Origin: Nonomuraea jabiensis
GTDB taxonomy: Bacteria > Actinomycetota > Actinomycetes > Streptosporangiales > Streptosporangiaceae
Length of the DNA: 64,000 nucleotides
NCBI RefSeq assembly: GCF_014204795.1
Contig: NZ_JACHMB010000001.1
Span: 5,964,501 to 6,028,500 of the forward strand
Direction: 5' to 3'
The notes beneath the pieces are model-generated. The model saw only the letters and a list, made by a program, of their open reading frames with translations. It searched no databases and had not been told where the DNA came from. The position numbers and the translations under genes are program-made. Positions 17,012 to 24,985 of this stretch are shown piece by piece. How positions within the stretch are numbered: position 1 is the stretch's first letter; every line of letters begins with the position of its first letter.

Positions 17012-17054
17012 CCCGGGACGCACTGACCGCGTGCACTGACCCGGGTGCACTGAC
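17003..17054 (+). repeat. short tandem repeats around the LanM-like gene stop codon
   Basis: GCACTGACC, which includes the stop codon TGA, occurs four times between 17005 and 17054, with GTGCACTGACCCGGG appearing twice nearly intact. It fills the 56-nt gap before the YcaO gene. It is probably a local slippage duplication that leaves extra in-register stop codons. Confidence 0.6.
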
Positions 17055-17067
17055 CGAAAGGAACGCC

Positions 17068-19326
17068 ATGGACGCCCGACCATCTTTCCGCCGCCACTTC
17101 AGGGTCGAGGTCATCGAGGGAGACGGGGTCTTCCTGATCAACGAGCGCGACACCCACGTGCTCACCGGCCGGTCGATCGAGGCGGTGGCCGGTCTGCTGG
17201 ACGGCAAGCACACCGTCGACGACATCCTGGTCGCGGTGGAGCCGGACATCCCGCCGGAGAACGTCTACTACGTGCTCCACACGCTCAGGCAGCGCGATCT
17301 GCTGGTCGACGTCACCGAGGACGTGGAGCGCAGGGCGGCCGCCTACTGGGAGATGGCGGGACTCCAGGCGCAGGAGGCGGTCGCCGCGGTGCGCGGCGGA
17401 CGGGCCGAGCTGCTCACCGTGGGGGACGTGCCGGCCGAGGAGCTGCGGAGCCTGCTGGTCGCCGAGGGGGTGGAGGTGACCGGCCCCGGGGAGGACGCGG
17501 CGCTGACCGTCGTGCTGACCGACGACTACCTGCGCGGCGAGCTGGCCGACGTCAACCGGCGGCACATGGCGGAGCGACGGCCATGGCTGCTGGCCCGCAC
17601 GACCGGCCCCGTCCTCTGGCTGGGCCCCGTCTTCCAGCCGGGGGAGGGCGACGGCGGCTGCTGGCGATGCCTGTCCCAGCGGATGGAAGGGCACCGGCAG
17701 TCGCTGACGTACGTGGAGGACCGGCTGCGGGCCGGCCGCCCGCTGGCCCTGCCCGCCGCCGACCTGGCGCTGACCCGCGGCGCGGGCGTGCGGCTCGTCG
17801 CGGCCGAGGCGGCGAAGTGGCTGGCCGGGGCGAGGAGCCCGCAGCAGCGCGATCTGATCACCTTCGACACCATGCACCTCGGCGCCACCCGCCACGAGCT
17901 GCGACGCCGGCCGCAGTGCCCCGAGTGCGGCGACGCCGGCCTGATGGCCGCGGCCGCGCACTCCCCGGTCGAGCTGCGCTCGCGACCCAAGACCTTCACC
18001 GCCGACGGCGGCCACCGTTCCCGGCACCCGGAGGACACCGCCGAGCGGTACGCCCACCTGGTCAGCCCCGTCACCGGCGTCATCCGCGAACTCACCCGGA
18101 TGGACACCAGAACGCCGTTCGTCAAGGCGTACGTGGCCGGGCACAACTTCTCCCGGGAGACCCGCGACCTGTCCATGCTGCGCAAGGGCCTGCGGACCCA
18201 GAGCGCCGGCAAGGGCATGACCGACCTGCAGGCCAAGGTCAGCGCCATGTGCGAGGCGATGGAACGCTACTCGGGAATCTTCCAGGGCGACGAGGCCCGG
18301 CGCACGGCGAGCCTGCGGGAGCTCGGCGCGGACGGCGTACACCCGAACTCCTGCTCGCTCTACAGCGACGCCCAGTACCGCACCCGCCGGGAGGTGCGCG
18401 CCACCAACAGCTACTCCTACGTCAGCGACCCCTTCGACGAGGACGCCGCGATCGAGTGGACGCCCGTGTGGTCGCTGACCGAGCGGCGGCACAAGTACCT
18501 GCCCACCGGCTACCTGTACTACTACTACAACGACTCCCGTTCCACCGGCCCGCTCTACACCTGGGCCGACTCCAACGGCAACGCCGCCGGCTCCTCCCTG
18601 GAGGACGCCGTCCTGCAGGGCTTCATGGAGCTCGTCGAGCGGGACGCGGTGGCCGTGTGGTGGTACAACCGCGTGCGCCGGCCCGCTTTCGACCTCGGCA
18701 CCTTCGCCGACCCGTGGATCGCAGAGTTCCAGGAGGTCTACGCCGGTCTCGGCCGCGACCTGCACGTGCTCGACCTCACCAACGACCTCGGCGTCCCGGT
18801 GGCCGCCGCGGTCAGCCGCCGGGTCGACGGGCCGACCGAGGACATCCTCATGGCCTTCGGCGCGCACTTCGACGTGCGCATCGCCGTCCAGCGCGCTCTG
18901 GCCGAGCTGAACCAGTTCATCCCCGCGGTCATCGACGTCGGCGCGGACGGCGTCACCCGTTACCGGTTCCCCGAGCCCGACCAGATCGACTGGTGGACGA
19001 ACGCGCGCATCGCCGACCACCCCTACCTTTCGCCCACCACGACCTCCGTGCCCGCGTCCGCCTACGAGCGGCCGGCCACCTCCGACCTGCTCGACGACGT
19101 CGAAGCGGCCCGCGCGCTGGTCGAGGAGCGCGGGATGGAGATGCTCGTGCTCGACCAGACCAGGCCCGACATCGGCCTGCCGGTCGTCAAGGTCATCGTG
19201 CCCGGCCTGCGCCACTTCTGGCGGCGGCTGGCCCCCGGCCGCCTCTACGACGTGCCCGTACGGCTCGGCTGGCGCGCCGAGCCCACCCCGGAGGAGCAGA
19301 TGAACCCCATCACGATGTTCCTGTGA
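17068..19326 (+). CDS. fused E1-like/YcaO cyclodehydratase (TOMM synthetase)
   Basis: A 752-residue protein. The N-terminal ~330 residues form an E1/Ocin-ThiF-like leader-binding domain with two zinc Cys pairs, C198/C201 (CWRC) and C284/C287 (CPEC). The C-terminal ~400 residues form a YcaO domain with the ATP/Mg-binding acidic residues EAMERY (E396, E399) and ELVERD (E521, E524). YcaO enzymes use ATP to cyclise Cys/Ser/Thr side chains onto the backbone, giving azolines. The C-terminus is EEQMNPITMFL, without the PxPxP ending of many azoline-forming YcaO proteins. A GAAAGGAA ribosome site precedes the ATG; the stop overlaps the SagB start. Confidence 0.93.
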   Translation: MDARPSFRRHFRVEVIEGDGVFLINERDTHVLTGRSIEAVAGLLDGKHTVDDILVAVEPDIPPENVYYVLHTLRQRDLLVDVTEDVERRAAAYWEMAGLQAQEAVAAVRGGRAELLTVGDVPAEELRSLLVAEGVEVTGPGEDAALTVVLTDDYLRGELADVNRRHMAERRPWLLARTTGPVLWLGPVFQPGEGDGGCWRCLSQRMEGHRQSLTYVEDRLRAGRPLALPAADLALTRGAGVRLVAAEAAKWLAGARSPQQRDLITFDTMHLGATRHELRRRPQCPECGDAGLMAAAAHSPVELRSRPKTFTADGGHRSRHPEDTAERYAHLVSPVTGVIRELTRMDTRTPFVKAYVAGHNFSRETRDLSMLRKGLRTQSAGKGMTDLQAKVSAMCEAMERYSGIFQGDEARRTASLRELGADGVHPNSCSLYSDAQYRTRREVRATNSYSYVSDPFDEDAAIEWTPVWSLTERRHKYLPTGYLYYYYNDSRSTGPLYTWADSNGNAAGSSLEDAVLQGFMELVERDAVAVWWYNRVRRPAFDLGTFADPWIAEFQEVYAGLGRDLHVLDLTNDLGVPVAAAVSRRVDGPTEDILMAFGAHFDVRIAVQRALAELNQFIPAVIDVGADGVTRYRFPEPDQIDWWTNARIADHPYLSPTTTSVPASAYERPATSDLLDDVEAARALVEERGMEMLVLDQTRPDIGLPVVKVIVPGLRHFWRRLAPGRLYDVPVRLGWRAEPTPEEQMNPITMFL

Positions 19327-19346
19327 CCGGCGTTCCTGTGACCGGC
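19317..19346 (+). repeat. perfect 15-bp tandem duplication at the YcaO/SagB junction
   Basis: GTTCCTGTGACCGGC occurs twice in a row (19317-19331 and 19332-19346). Each copy contains GTGA, so the duplication gives two in-frame GTG starts for SagB, at 19323 (overlapping the YcaO stop) and 19338. Confidence 0.8.
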
Positions 19347-20732
19347 CCCGCGGTCCCCGCGCCCCTGCCGATGGTGGGCCTGCGCGAGGACGCCGTCGTC
19401 GCGTCCGCGGACGGCGTCCTGACCATCGCCCAGCCCTTCGGCGCGGTCACCCTGCGCGGCCTGCCGCAGGCCGTGGAGTCGCTGCTGCGCGAGCTGCCCG
19501 GCACGCTGGCCGACCAGGACGCTCTGGCCGAGCGGCTGCTCGCGGCGGGCGGCAGCAGCCACGACGCCGCCCTGCTGTACCTGACGCTGTCGCGGCTGAA
19601 CCCGGTCCTCGTCCACGCGGTCGAGCCGCTGCTGCGGGTGGTGCCCATCGCCCGCGACGCCCGCTTCCGGCCGCCCGCCCTCGCCCCCGGCGACACCGTG
19701 CGCCTGTCGAGGTTCGCGCTCGTCCGCAGGGCGGAGGAGGGACTCGTCCTGGAGTCGCCGCTGTCCCGGCACCGCGTCACGCTCGCCGAGGACGCCATGC
19801 CGCTGCTCGCGGCGCTCGGCCGCCCCGTCATGGTGAAGGAGGCGCCGGAGGCGATCGGCCACCTCGTCGCCGCCGGCATGGCCTTCGCCGGGGACGCCGA
19901 GGAGCGCGACCCCGCGCTGCGCTCGTGGGACTTCCACGACCTGCTCTTCCACGCCAGGAGCCGGGCGGGGCGGCACGACCAGCCGTTCGGCGCGACCTTC
20001 CGCTTCCTGGACGAGACGCCGCCGCCACCGGTGATCAAGCAGCCTCCCGAGGGCGCCGCCGTCGAGCTGTACGCGCCCTCCCTGGAGGAGGCCGCGGCGG
20101 CCGACCCGCCGTTCACCACCGTGCTGGAGTCGCGCAGATCGGTGCGCCAGTACGCCGCCCCGCCGACGGTCCGGCAGCTCGGCGAGCTGCTCTACCGGGC
20201 CGCCAGGGTCAGGCGCGTCTTCGGGCCGGCGCCCGGCATGCCGTACGAGGCCAGCAGCAGGCCCTACCCGGGCGGCGGCGCCGTCTACGAGCTGGAGCTG
20301 TACCTGACCGTGGCCCGATGCGAGGGCCTGGACAGCGGCGTCTACTACTACGACCCGCTCGGGCACCGGCTCGTCACGCTCCCCGCCAGGGACGAGGACG
20401 CGCGGGCGATGCTGACCGCGGCGAGCCTGGCCACGGGCGGGACGGCCAGCCCGGACGTGCTGATCACCATCACCTCGCGCTTCCAGCGCATGTCGTGGAA
20501 GTACTCCTCGATCGCCTACGCCGCCACGTTGAAGACCGTCGGCGCGCTGTACCAGACCTTCTACCTGGTGGCCACCGCGATGGGCATGGCGCCCTGCGGG
20601 CTCGGCAGCGGTGACGCCGACCTGGCCGCCCGCACCCTCGGCCTTGACTGGGCCACCGAGTCGTCGGTCGGGGACTTCCTCGTCGGCGGCGCCCCCGCAG
20701 AGTCCGATCCGCACAGACAAGGAGAGCGTTGA
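19323..20732 (+). CDS. SagB-type azoline dehydrogenase
   Basis: A 469-residue flavoprotein of the SagB/nitroreductase type, or 464 residues from the second GTG at 19338. The N-terminal ~250 residues resemble the variable leader-recognition part of long SagB proteins. The C-terminal nitroreductase domain has the FMN-binding RRSVRQYAAPP (R271 onward), GGGAVYELELYL and GMAPCGLGSGD. It also has the family's Lys-Tyr pair (K393/Y394 in SWKYSSIAYAATL). It should oxidise azolines made by the YcaO enzyme to aromatic azoles using FMN. Its TGA overlaps the ATG of precursor 4. Confidence 0.93.
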   Translation: MTGVPVTGPAVPAPLPMVGLREDAVVASADGVLTIAQPFGAVTLRGLPQAVESLLRELPGTLADQDALAERLLAAGGSSHDAALLYLTLSRLNPVLVHAVEPLLRVVPIARDARFRPPALAPGDTVRLSRFALVRRAEEGLVLESPLSRHRVTLAEDAMPLLAALGRPVMVKEAPEAIGHLVAAGMAFAGDAEERDPALRSWDFHDLLFHARSRAGRHDQPFGATFRFLDETPPPPVIKQPPEGAAVELYAPSLEEAAAADPPFTTVLESRRSVRQYAAPPTVRQLGELLYRAARVRRVFGPAPGMPYEASSRPYPGGGAVYELELYLTVARCEGLDSGVYYYDPLGHRLVTLPARDEDARAMLTAASLATGGTASPDVLITITSRFQRMSWKYSSIAYAATLKTVGALYQTFYLVATAMGMAPCGLGSGDADLAARTLGLDWATESSVGDFLVGGAPAESDPHRQGER

Positions 20733-21046
20733 TGGCCGAAAGCATCTACATCCTGGGGGACGAGGACCGCAAGAAGTTCGCCCGGCTGGTGGCGGCGGCG
20801 TGGCAGGACGCCGACCTGCGGGGCCGCTACGAGAGCGACCCCAGGGCCCTGCTGAGCCAGTACGGCATCGCCTACCCCGAAGGCGTGCCCACGCCGCCGC
20901 TGCCGCCCAAGCCGGAGGGCGAGTTCGACATCACCGACCTGGAGACCGCCGCCGGCACGTCCGCGCCCAGCTCGGTCAGCACCGTACTCACGCTCACCAC
21001 CATGACCGGGCCGAGCGTCCCCAACACGGCAGGCGACACGTTCTGA
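20732..21046 (+). CDS. NHLP-leader RiPP precursor 4 (Cys-free Ser/Thr core)
   Basis: A 104-residue precursor from the ATG at 20732, overlapping the SagB stop, with AAGGAGAG upstream. Its leader (YILGDEDRKKFARLVAAAW, DPRALLSQYGIAYPEG, PPLPPKP) is nearly identical to precursor 1 and ends TAAG. The predicted core TSAPSSVSTVLTLTTMTGPS then VPNTAGDTF has no Cys and about 14 Ser/Thr. It cannot form thioether rings or thiazoles. Only dehydration or (methyl)oxazole formation is possible, which fits the degenerate LanM cyclase. Confidence 0.9.
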   Translation: MAESIYILGDEDRKKFARLVAAAWQDADLRGRYESDPRALLSQYGIAYPEGVPTPPLPPKPEGEFDITDLETAAGTSAPSSVSTVLTLTTMTGPSVPNTAGDTF

Positions 21047-21086
21047 CCCGATCGCGCTCGTATCCACGCATAAAAGGAGAGCTCTG

Positions 21087-21395
21087 ATGGCTGAGAGCAG
21101 GTACGTCTTCGGGGACGAGGATCGCAGGAAGTTCGCCCGGCTGGTGGCGGCGACGTGGCAGGACGGCGGGCTGCGGGGCCGCTACGGCGGCGATCCCAGG
21201 GCCTTGTTGAACCAGTACGGCATCGCCTACCCCGAGGGGGTGCCCACGCCGCCGCTGCCGCCCAGGCCGGACGGCGAGTTCGACATCACCGAGCTGGAGT
21301 CGGCCGCCGGCTCCGTGGCCTACACGACGGACGGCACGGCCAGCTCGATCGGCACCGCCCTGTGCGGTTCGGCCTGCTTCGGCGACCCGCAGTGA
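21087..21395 (+). CDS. NHLP-leader RiPP precursor 5 (two-Cys core)
   Basis: A 102-residue precursor with AAAAGGAGAG before the ATG at 21087. Its leader is a close paralogue of precursors 1 and 4 (FGDEDRRKFARLVAATW, DPRALLNQYGIAYPEG, PPLPPRP), ending SAAG. The core is SVAYTTDGTASSIGTALCGS then ACFGDPQ, with two Cys and eight Ser/Thr. The stop overlaps the GTG of the next ABC gene (GTGA). Confidence 0.9.
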   Translation: MAESRYVFGDEDRRKFARLVAATWQDGGLRGRYGGDPRALLNQYGIAYPEGVPTPPLPPRPDGEFDITELESAAGSVAYTTDGTASSIGTALCGSACFGDPQ

Positions 21396-22309
21396 GCGAC
21401 ACGGTGATCGAGGTCCTGGGACTTCGCAAGCGCTACGGCGATTTCACCGCCGTGGACGGCGTCTCCTTCGACGTCCACGCGGGGGAGGTGTTCGCCCTCC
21501 TCGGCACGAACGGCGCGGGCAAGACCACCACGATCGAGATCCTGGAGGGCTACCTCAGGCCCTCCGGGGGCACGGTGCGGGTGTTCGGCGAGGACCCGGC
21601 GGGACACCGCGCCCCGCGCGCCAGGATCGGCCTGGTGCTGCAGGAGTCCGGCCTGTTCGGCGACCTGTCGGCGGCCGAGACGGTGGCCGCCTGGAGCAGG
21701 TTCACCACCGGCGCCAGGCCCGTGGCCGAGGCGCTGGAGCTGGTGGGGCTGTCCGGCCAGGCCCGGACGCGGGTCAAGCGGATGTCCGGCGGCGAGCGGC
21801 GCAAGCTCGACATCGCGCTGGCCACGCTCGGAAGCCCCGACCTGCTGTTCCTCGACGAACCGACCACGGGGCTCGACCCCGAGGCCCGCCACCGGGTCCG
21901 GGACCTGGTCAGGGACCTCGCGGCCGGCGGGATGACGGTGCTGCTCACCACGCACTACCTGGAGGAGGCCCAGGAGCTCGCCGGCCGGGTGGCCATCATG
22001 GACAAGGGCAGGATCGTCACCCAGGGCACGATGGCGGAGGTGCTGGGCCGGGGCTCGGGCCGGGTCGCCTTCGAACTGCCCGACGACACCGCCCTCGAAG
22101 GGCTGCCGGTGGGCGAGCGGGACGCGCTCACCGTGACCGGGCGGCGGTGCGTCATCGTCACCGCCGAGCCCGAGTCGGTGGCCCACGCCGTGCTCGGCTG
22201 GGCGCACGCGCGCGGCGTGCGGCTCAGCGGCCTGGACGTCCGCCAGGCGACGCTCGAAGAGGTCTTCCTCGACATCGCCGGCGCGCACGGGGAGGAGGTC
22301 AGGACGTGA
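21392..22309 (+). CDS. ABC transporter ATP-binding protein (DrrA-like)
   Basis: A 305-residue ATPase with Walker A GTNGAGKTTT, Q-loop LQESGLF, signature MSGGERRK, Walker B LLFLDEPTTGLDPEA, and switch His in TTHYLEEA. The C-terminal ~70 residues match the DrrA-type extension. With the permease at 22306 it probably forms an ABC-2 exporter for self-resistance or export of the mature peptide. Confidence 0.92.
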   Translation: MSDTVIEVLGLRKRYGDFTAVDGVSFDVHAGEVFALLGTNGAGKTTTIEILEGYLRPSGGTVRVFGEDPAGHRAPRARIGLVLQESGLFGDLSAAETVAAWSRFTTGARPVAEALELVGLSGQARTRVKRMSGGERRKLDIALATLGSPDLLFLDEPTTGLDPEARHRVRDLVRDLAAGGMTVLLTTHYLEEAQELAGRVAIMDKGRIVTQGTMAEVLGRGSGRVAFELPDDTALEGLPVGERDALTVTGRRCVIVTAEPESVAHAVLGWAHARGVRLSGLDVRQATLEEVFLDIAGAHGEEVRT

Positions 22310-23109
22310 CCGCCTACACGATCGCGCACTTCCGGCTCACCCAGACGCTGTTCTGGCGCACGCCGGTGTCGGTCGGCGTCGCCCTGTTCTTCCCCGTCGT
22401 GTTCGGCGGGCTGATGCCGCTGATGCTGCCGGGCGGGACCAGGGACGGGGCGCCGGTCGATGTCGCCATCATGACCGGCGTCATCGTGATGGGCATCGCC
22501 AACCTGGGCTTCATGACCCTCGTGGAGTCCTTCGTGGCGCGGCGGCAACAGCTGATACTCAAGCGGCTGCGCGGGACGGAGCTGCCCGACCTCGCCATCT
22601 TCGGCGGGGAGATCCTCACCGTGCTGTCGATCGGCCTGCTGCAGCTCGTGCTGATCGTCGGCCTGGCCAGGGTGATGCACGGCGTCGCGCTGCCGGACAA
22701 TCCCGCCCTGCTGGTCGTCACGGTGCTCCTCGGGCTCGCGGTGTTCGCCGCGATGGCCGTCGCGGTGAGCGGCAGGATTCCCGCGCAGGGCTCCACGGTC
22801 GTGGTGAGCCTGCCGTTCCTGCTGCTCGCCATCGGCCTGTCCGGGTTCGCCTACCCCGTCTCGGCGTTCCCCGGCTGGTTGCGGATCGTGTCCTCCTTCC
22901 TCCCGTTCGGGCGGGTGGCCGAAGGGGTCAGCACCGCCTATCTCGGGCGGGACTACGTGGGACACGCGGGAGCCGGCGTGCCCCCCAAGGTGGGGATCCT
23001 GGAGGGCTTCCTGGTCATGTGGCCGGGGTGGCTCGTCCTGGCCGCCTGGCTCGTCCTCTCATTGCTCGCCGCGAGAAGGTGGTTCAAGTGGGAGCCTCGC
23101 AGAGGCTGA
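22306..23109 (+). CDS. ABC-2 type permease (DrrB-like)
   Basis: A 267-residue membrane protein with six hydrophobic segments, N-terminal FRLTQTLFWRTP, and the LPFGRVAEGV segment near the end typical of ABC-2 permeases. The GTG start overlaps the ATPase stop by 4 bp. Its 3' end overlaps the following kinase gene by 22 bp, so expression is likely coupled to the two-component system that may sense the same compound. Confidence 0.9.
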   Translation: MTAYTIAHFRLTQTLFWRTPVSVGVALFFPVVFGGLMPLMLPGGTRDGAPVDVAIMTGVIVMGIANLGFMTLVESFVARRQQLILKRLRGTELPDLAIFGGEILTVLSIGLLQLVLIVGLARVMHGVALPDNPALLVVTVLLGLAVFAAMAVAVSGRIPAQGSTVVVSLPFLLLAIGLSGFAYPVSAFPGWLRIVSSFLPFGRVAEGVSTAYLGRDYVGHAGAGVPPKVGILEGFLVMWPGWLVLAAWLVLSLLAARRWFKWEPRRG

Positions 23110-24281
23110 GGGGCGTCGGGCCGGGCACCGTACGGCTGGCCCGCGCCACGGCCGGGGTCTTCCTCGTCGGCATGGCGGCCTTCGCCGCCGTGCCGCTCGC
23201 GGAGGCGCTCGGCGCCTACTCCTCCGTCAGGGTCGCGACCGCGGTCGTCCTCATCATCGGCCTCACCGGCTGCTACCTGTGGCTGGCGGTGCGGGCCGTG
23301 CTCGACCGGGGTTCGCGGTGGGATCTCGCGGTGCTGGCCGTGATGTGCGTGCTCGCCCTCGCCGTGCCGTTCGCCGCCGGGCCCACCTGGCTGAGCGTCG
23401 GGTTCATGCTGCCGCTCGCGTTCGCGGTCACGCTGCGGGGCCGGTGGGCGGCGCTGGGGTTCTTCGCCTCGCTGGCCGCCGGCCTGGTCCTGCCGGCCTC
23501 GCAGGACCTGAGCTGGGTGCTCTTCGGTTCCCTGCAGAACCTGCTCACGGCCGGCGCGCTCGCGGGCCTGACCATCTTCGCGACCTTGCTCGCCGAGTTG
23601 CAGCGCACCCGCGAGGAGGCCGCCAAGCTCGCCATCACCGAGGAGCGGCTCAGGTTCGCCCGCGAGCTGCACGACGTGCTGGGGCACAACCTGTCGGTCA
23701 TCGCCATGCGGACCGAGCTGGGCATCCGGATCCCGCCCCAGGAGATCGGGCGGCTGCGCCGCGAGCTGACGGAGATCCACGACATCGCCAGCCGCTCGCT
23801 GCACGACGTGCGGGCGGTGGTCAAGGGCTACCGCGAGATGTCGCTGGAGAGGGAGCTGAGCGGGGTGCGCCGGGTGCTGGAGACCGCAGGCGTACGATGC
23901 GACTTCGCCGAACTGCCGCCCTCGCTGGCGCCGGAGGTCCGCGTGGCGCTGGCCTGGGCGGTGCGCGAGGCGGCCACCAACCTGCTGCGCCACAGCGACG
24001 CCACGGTCTGCCTGCTCGGGGTCGAGACCGACGGCGACCGCATCACGGTGACCGTCGCCAACGACGGCGTGCGCCCGGACACCGGCTCCCTCGCCACCGG
24101 CGCCGCCGTTGCCGAGGCGGCCGTGGGCGGGAGCGGCCTGGCCGGGCTCGACGAGCGGCTCGCGCAGGTGGGCGGGAGCTGCGGGCGGCACACCGAAGAC
24201 GGCTGGTTCACGCTGTCGCTGGACGTTCCCGGCCGCCTCCCGGCGGCCACACTCACCTCTGCTACAGGAGACCGGAGATGA
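23088..24281 (+). CDS. sensor histidine kinase 1 (DesK/NarX type)
   Basis: A 397-residue kinase. About five membrane helices occupy residues ~15-165. The HisKA_3 domain has H195 in FARELHDVLGHNLSVIAM. The HATPase has VREAATNLLRHSDA (N box) and GSGLAGLDERL (G box). It is co-transcribed with the regulator at 24278 (ATGA overlap) and with the upstream ABC-2 exporter, the arrangement seen for cell-envelope stress or peptide sensing. GTG 23088 is chosen because it lies inside the permease end, with GAGAAGG upstream. Confidence 0.92.
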   Translation: MGASQRLRGVGPGTVRLARATAGVFLVGMAAFAAVPLAEALGAYSSVRVATAVVLIIGLTGCYLWLAVRAVLDRGSRWDLAVLAVMCVLALAVPFAAGPTWLSVGFMLPLAFAVTLRGRWAALGFFASLAAGLVLPASQDLSWVLFGSLQNLLTAGALAGLTIFATLLAELQRTREEAAKLAITEERLRFARELHDVLGHNLSVIAMRTELGIRIPPQEIGRLRRELTEIHDIASRSLHDVRAVVKGYREMSLERELSGVRRVLETAGVRCDFAELPPSLAPEVRVALAWAVREAATNLLRHSDATVCLLGVETDGDRITVTVANDGVRPDTGSLATGAAVAEAAVGGSGLAGLDERLAQVGGSCGRHTEDGWFTLSLDVPGRLPAATLTSATGDRR

Positions 24282-24916
24282 TCAAAGTTCTGATCGCGGA
24301 GGACCACGACCTCATCAGAGGTGCCCTGATCGCCCTGCTGTCGGAGGAGCAGGACATCCGCGTGGTCGAAGAGGTGTCCAGGGGCGACGAGATCGTGCCC
24401 GCCGTCGTCGGCTCCAAGCCGGACGTGGCGCTGCTGGACATCGGGCTGCCGGGCATCGACGGCCTGGAGGCGGCGGGCCTGATCAAGGAGCTGGAACAGC
24501 CGCCGCCGGTGCTCATCCTCACCAGCGTCGGCACGCCCGGCAACTTCGAGCGGGCCATGGCCGCGGGGGTGCGCGGCTTCCTGGTCAAGGACGCGCCCGC
24601 CCACCGGCTCACCGACGCCATCCGGGTGGTGGCCAGGGGCGAACGCTACATCGACTTCGACGTGGCCGCCGACGGCGGCGAGCAGGAGGTCAGCGCCAAT
24701 CCGCTGACCGCGCGGGAGATCGCCGTGCTGTCGGCCGTCGCGGCCGGTGGGCGGGGCAGCGACCTGCGCAGCACCTTGGGGCTGTCGATCCACACGATCA
24801 GGAACTACCTCGCCGCCGCCCGCCTGAAGACGGGCGCCCGCACCGACGAGGACGCCGTGCGCATCGCGCGGGCGAACGGGTGGCTGAACGAGGGACCGGT
24901 GGCCGCCGGTAGTTGA
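24278..24916 (+). CDS. NarL/LuxR-type response regulator 1
   Basis: A 212-residue receiver plus LuxR-type HTH protein. The receiver has acidic pocket AEDHD, phosphoacceptor D54 in ALLDIGLPG, and conserved T/K (ILTS, FLVKDAPA). The C-terminal HTH is PLTAREIAVLSAVAAGGRGS then LGLSIHTIRNYLAAARLKTG. It is the partner of kinase 1 by overlap. The target could be the repeat elements at 5909 and 7514. Confidence 0.92.
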   Translation: MIKVLIAEDHDLIRGALIALLSEEQDIRVVEEVSRGDEIVPAVVGSKPDVALLDIGLPGIDGLEAAGLIKELEQPPPVLILTSVGTPGNFERAMAAGVRGFLVKDAPAHRLTDAIRVVARGERYIDFDVAADGGEQEVSANPLTAREIAVLSAVAAGGRGSDLRSTLGLSIHTIRNYLAAARLKTGARTDEDAVRIARANGWLNEGPVAAGS

Positions 24917-24985
24917 TTCGCGGGCCAGGAAGGCGTCACGATCGGTACGAAATCATGATGCATCCTGACATATGGGAGTCCACCG

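Noticed and set aside
13676..17083. 1135-codon minus-strand frame opposite the LanM-like gene
   Set aside because: It is one base-phase off a well-conserved enzyme and has no domain of its own.
24910..24985. Leaderless-type promoter similar to that before 6715 (GATCGGT...TCATGAT)
   Set aside because: The similarity is loose and spacing differs; could be chance, so not annotated.
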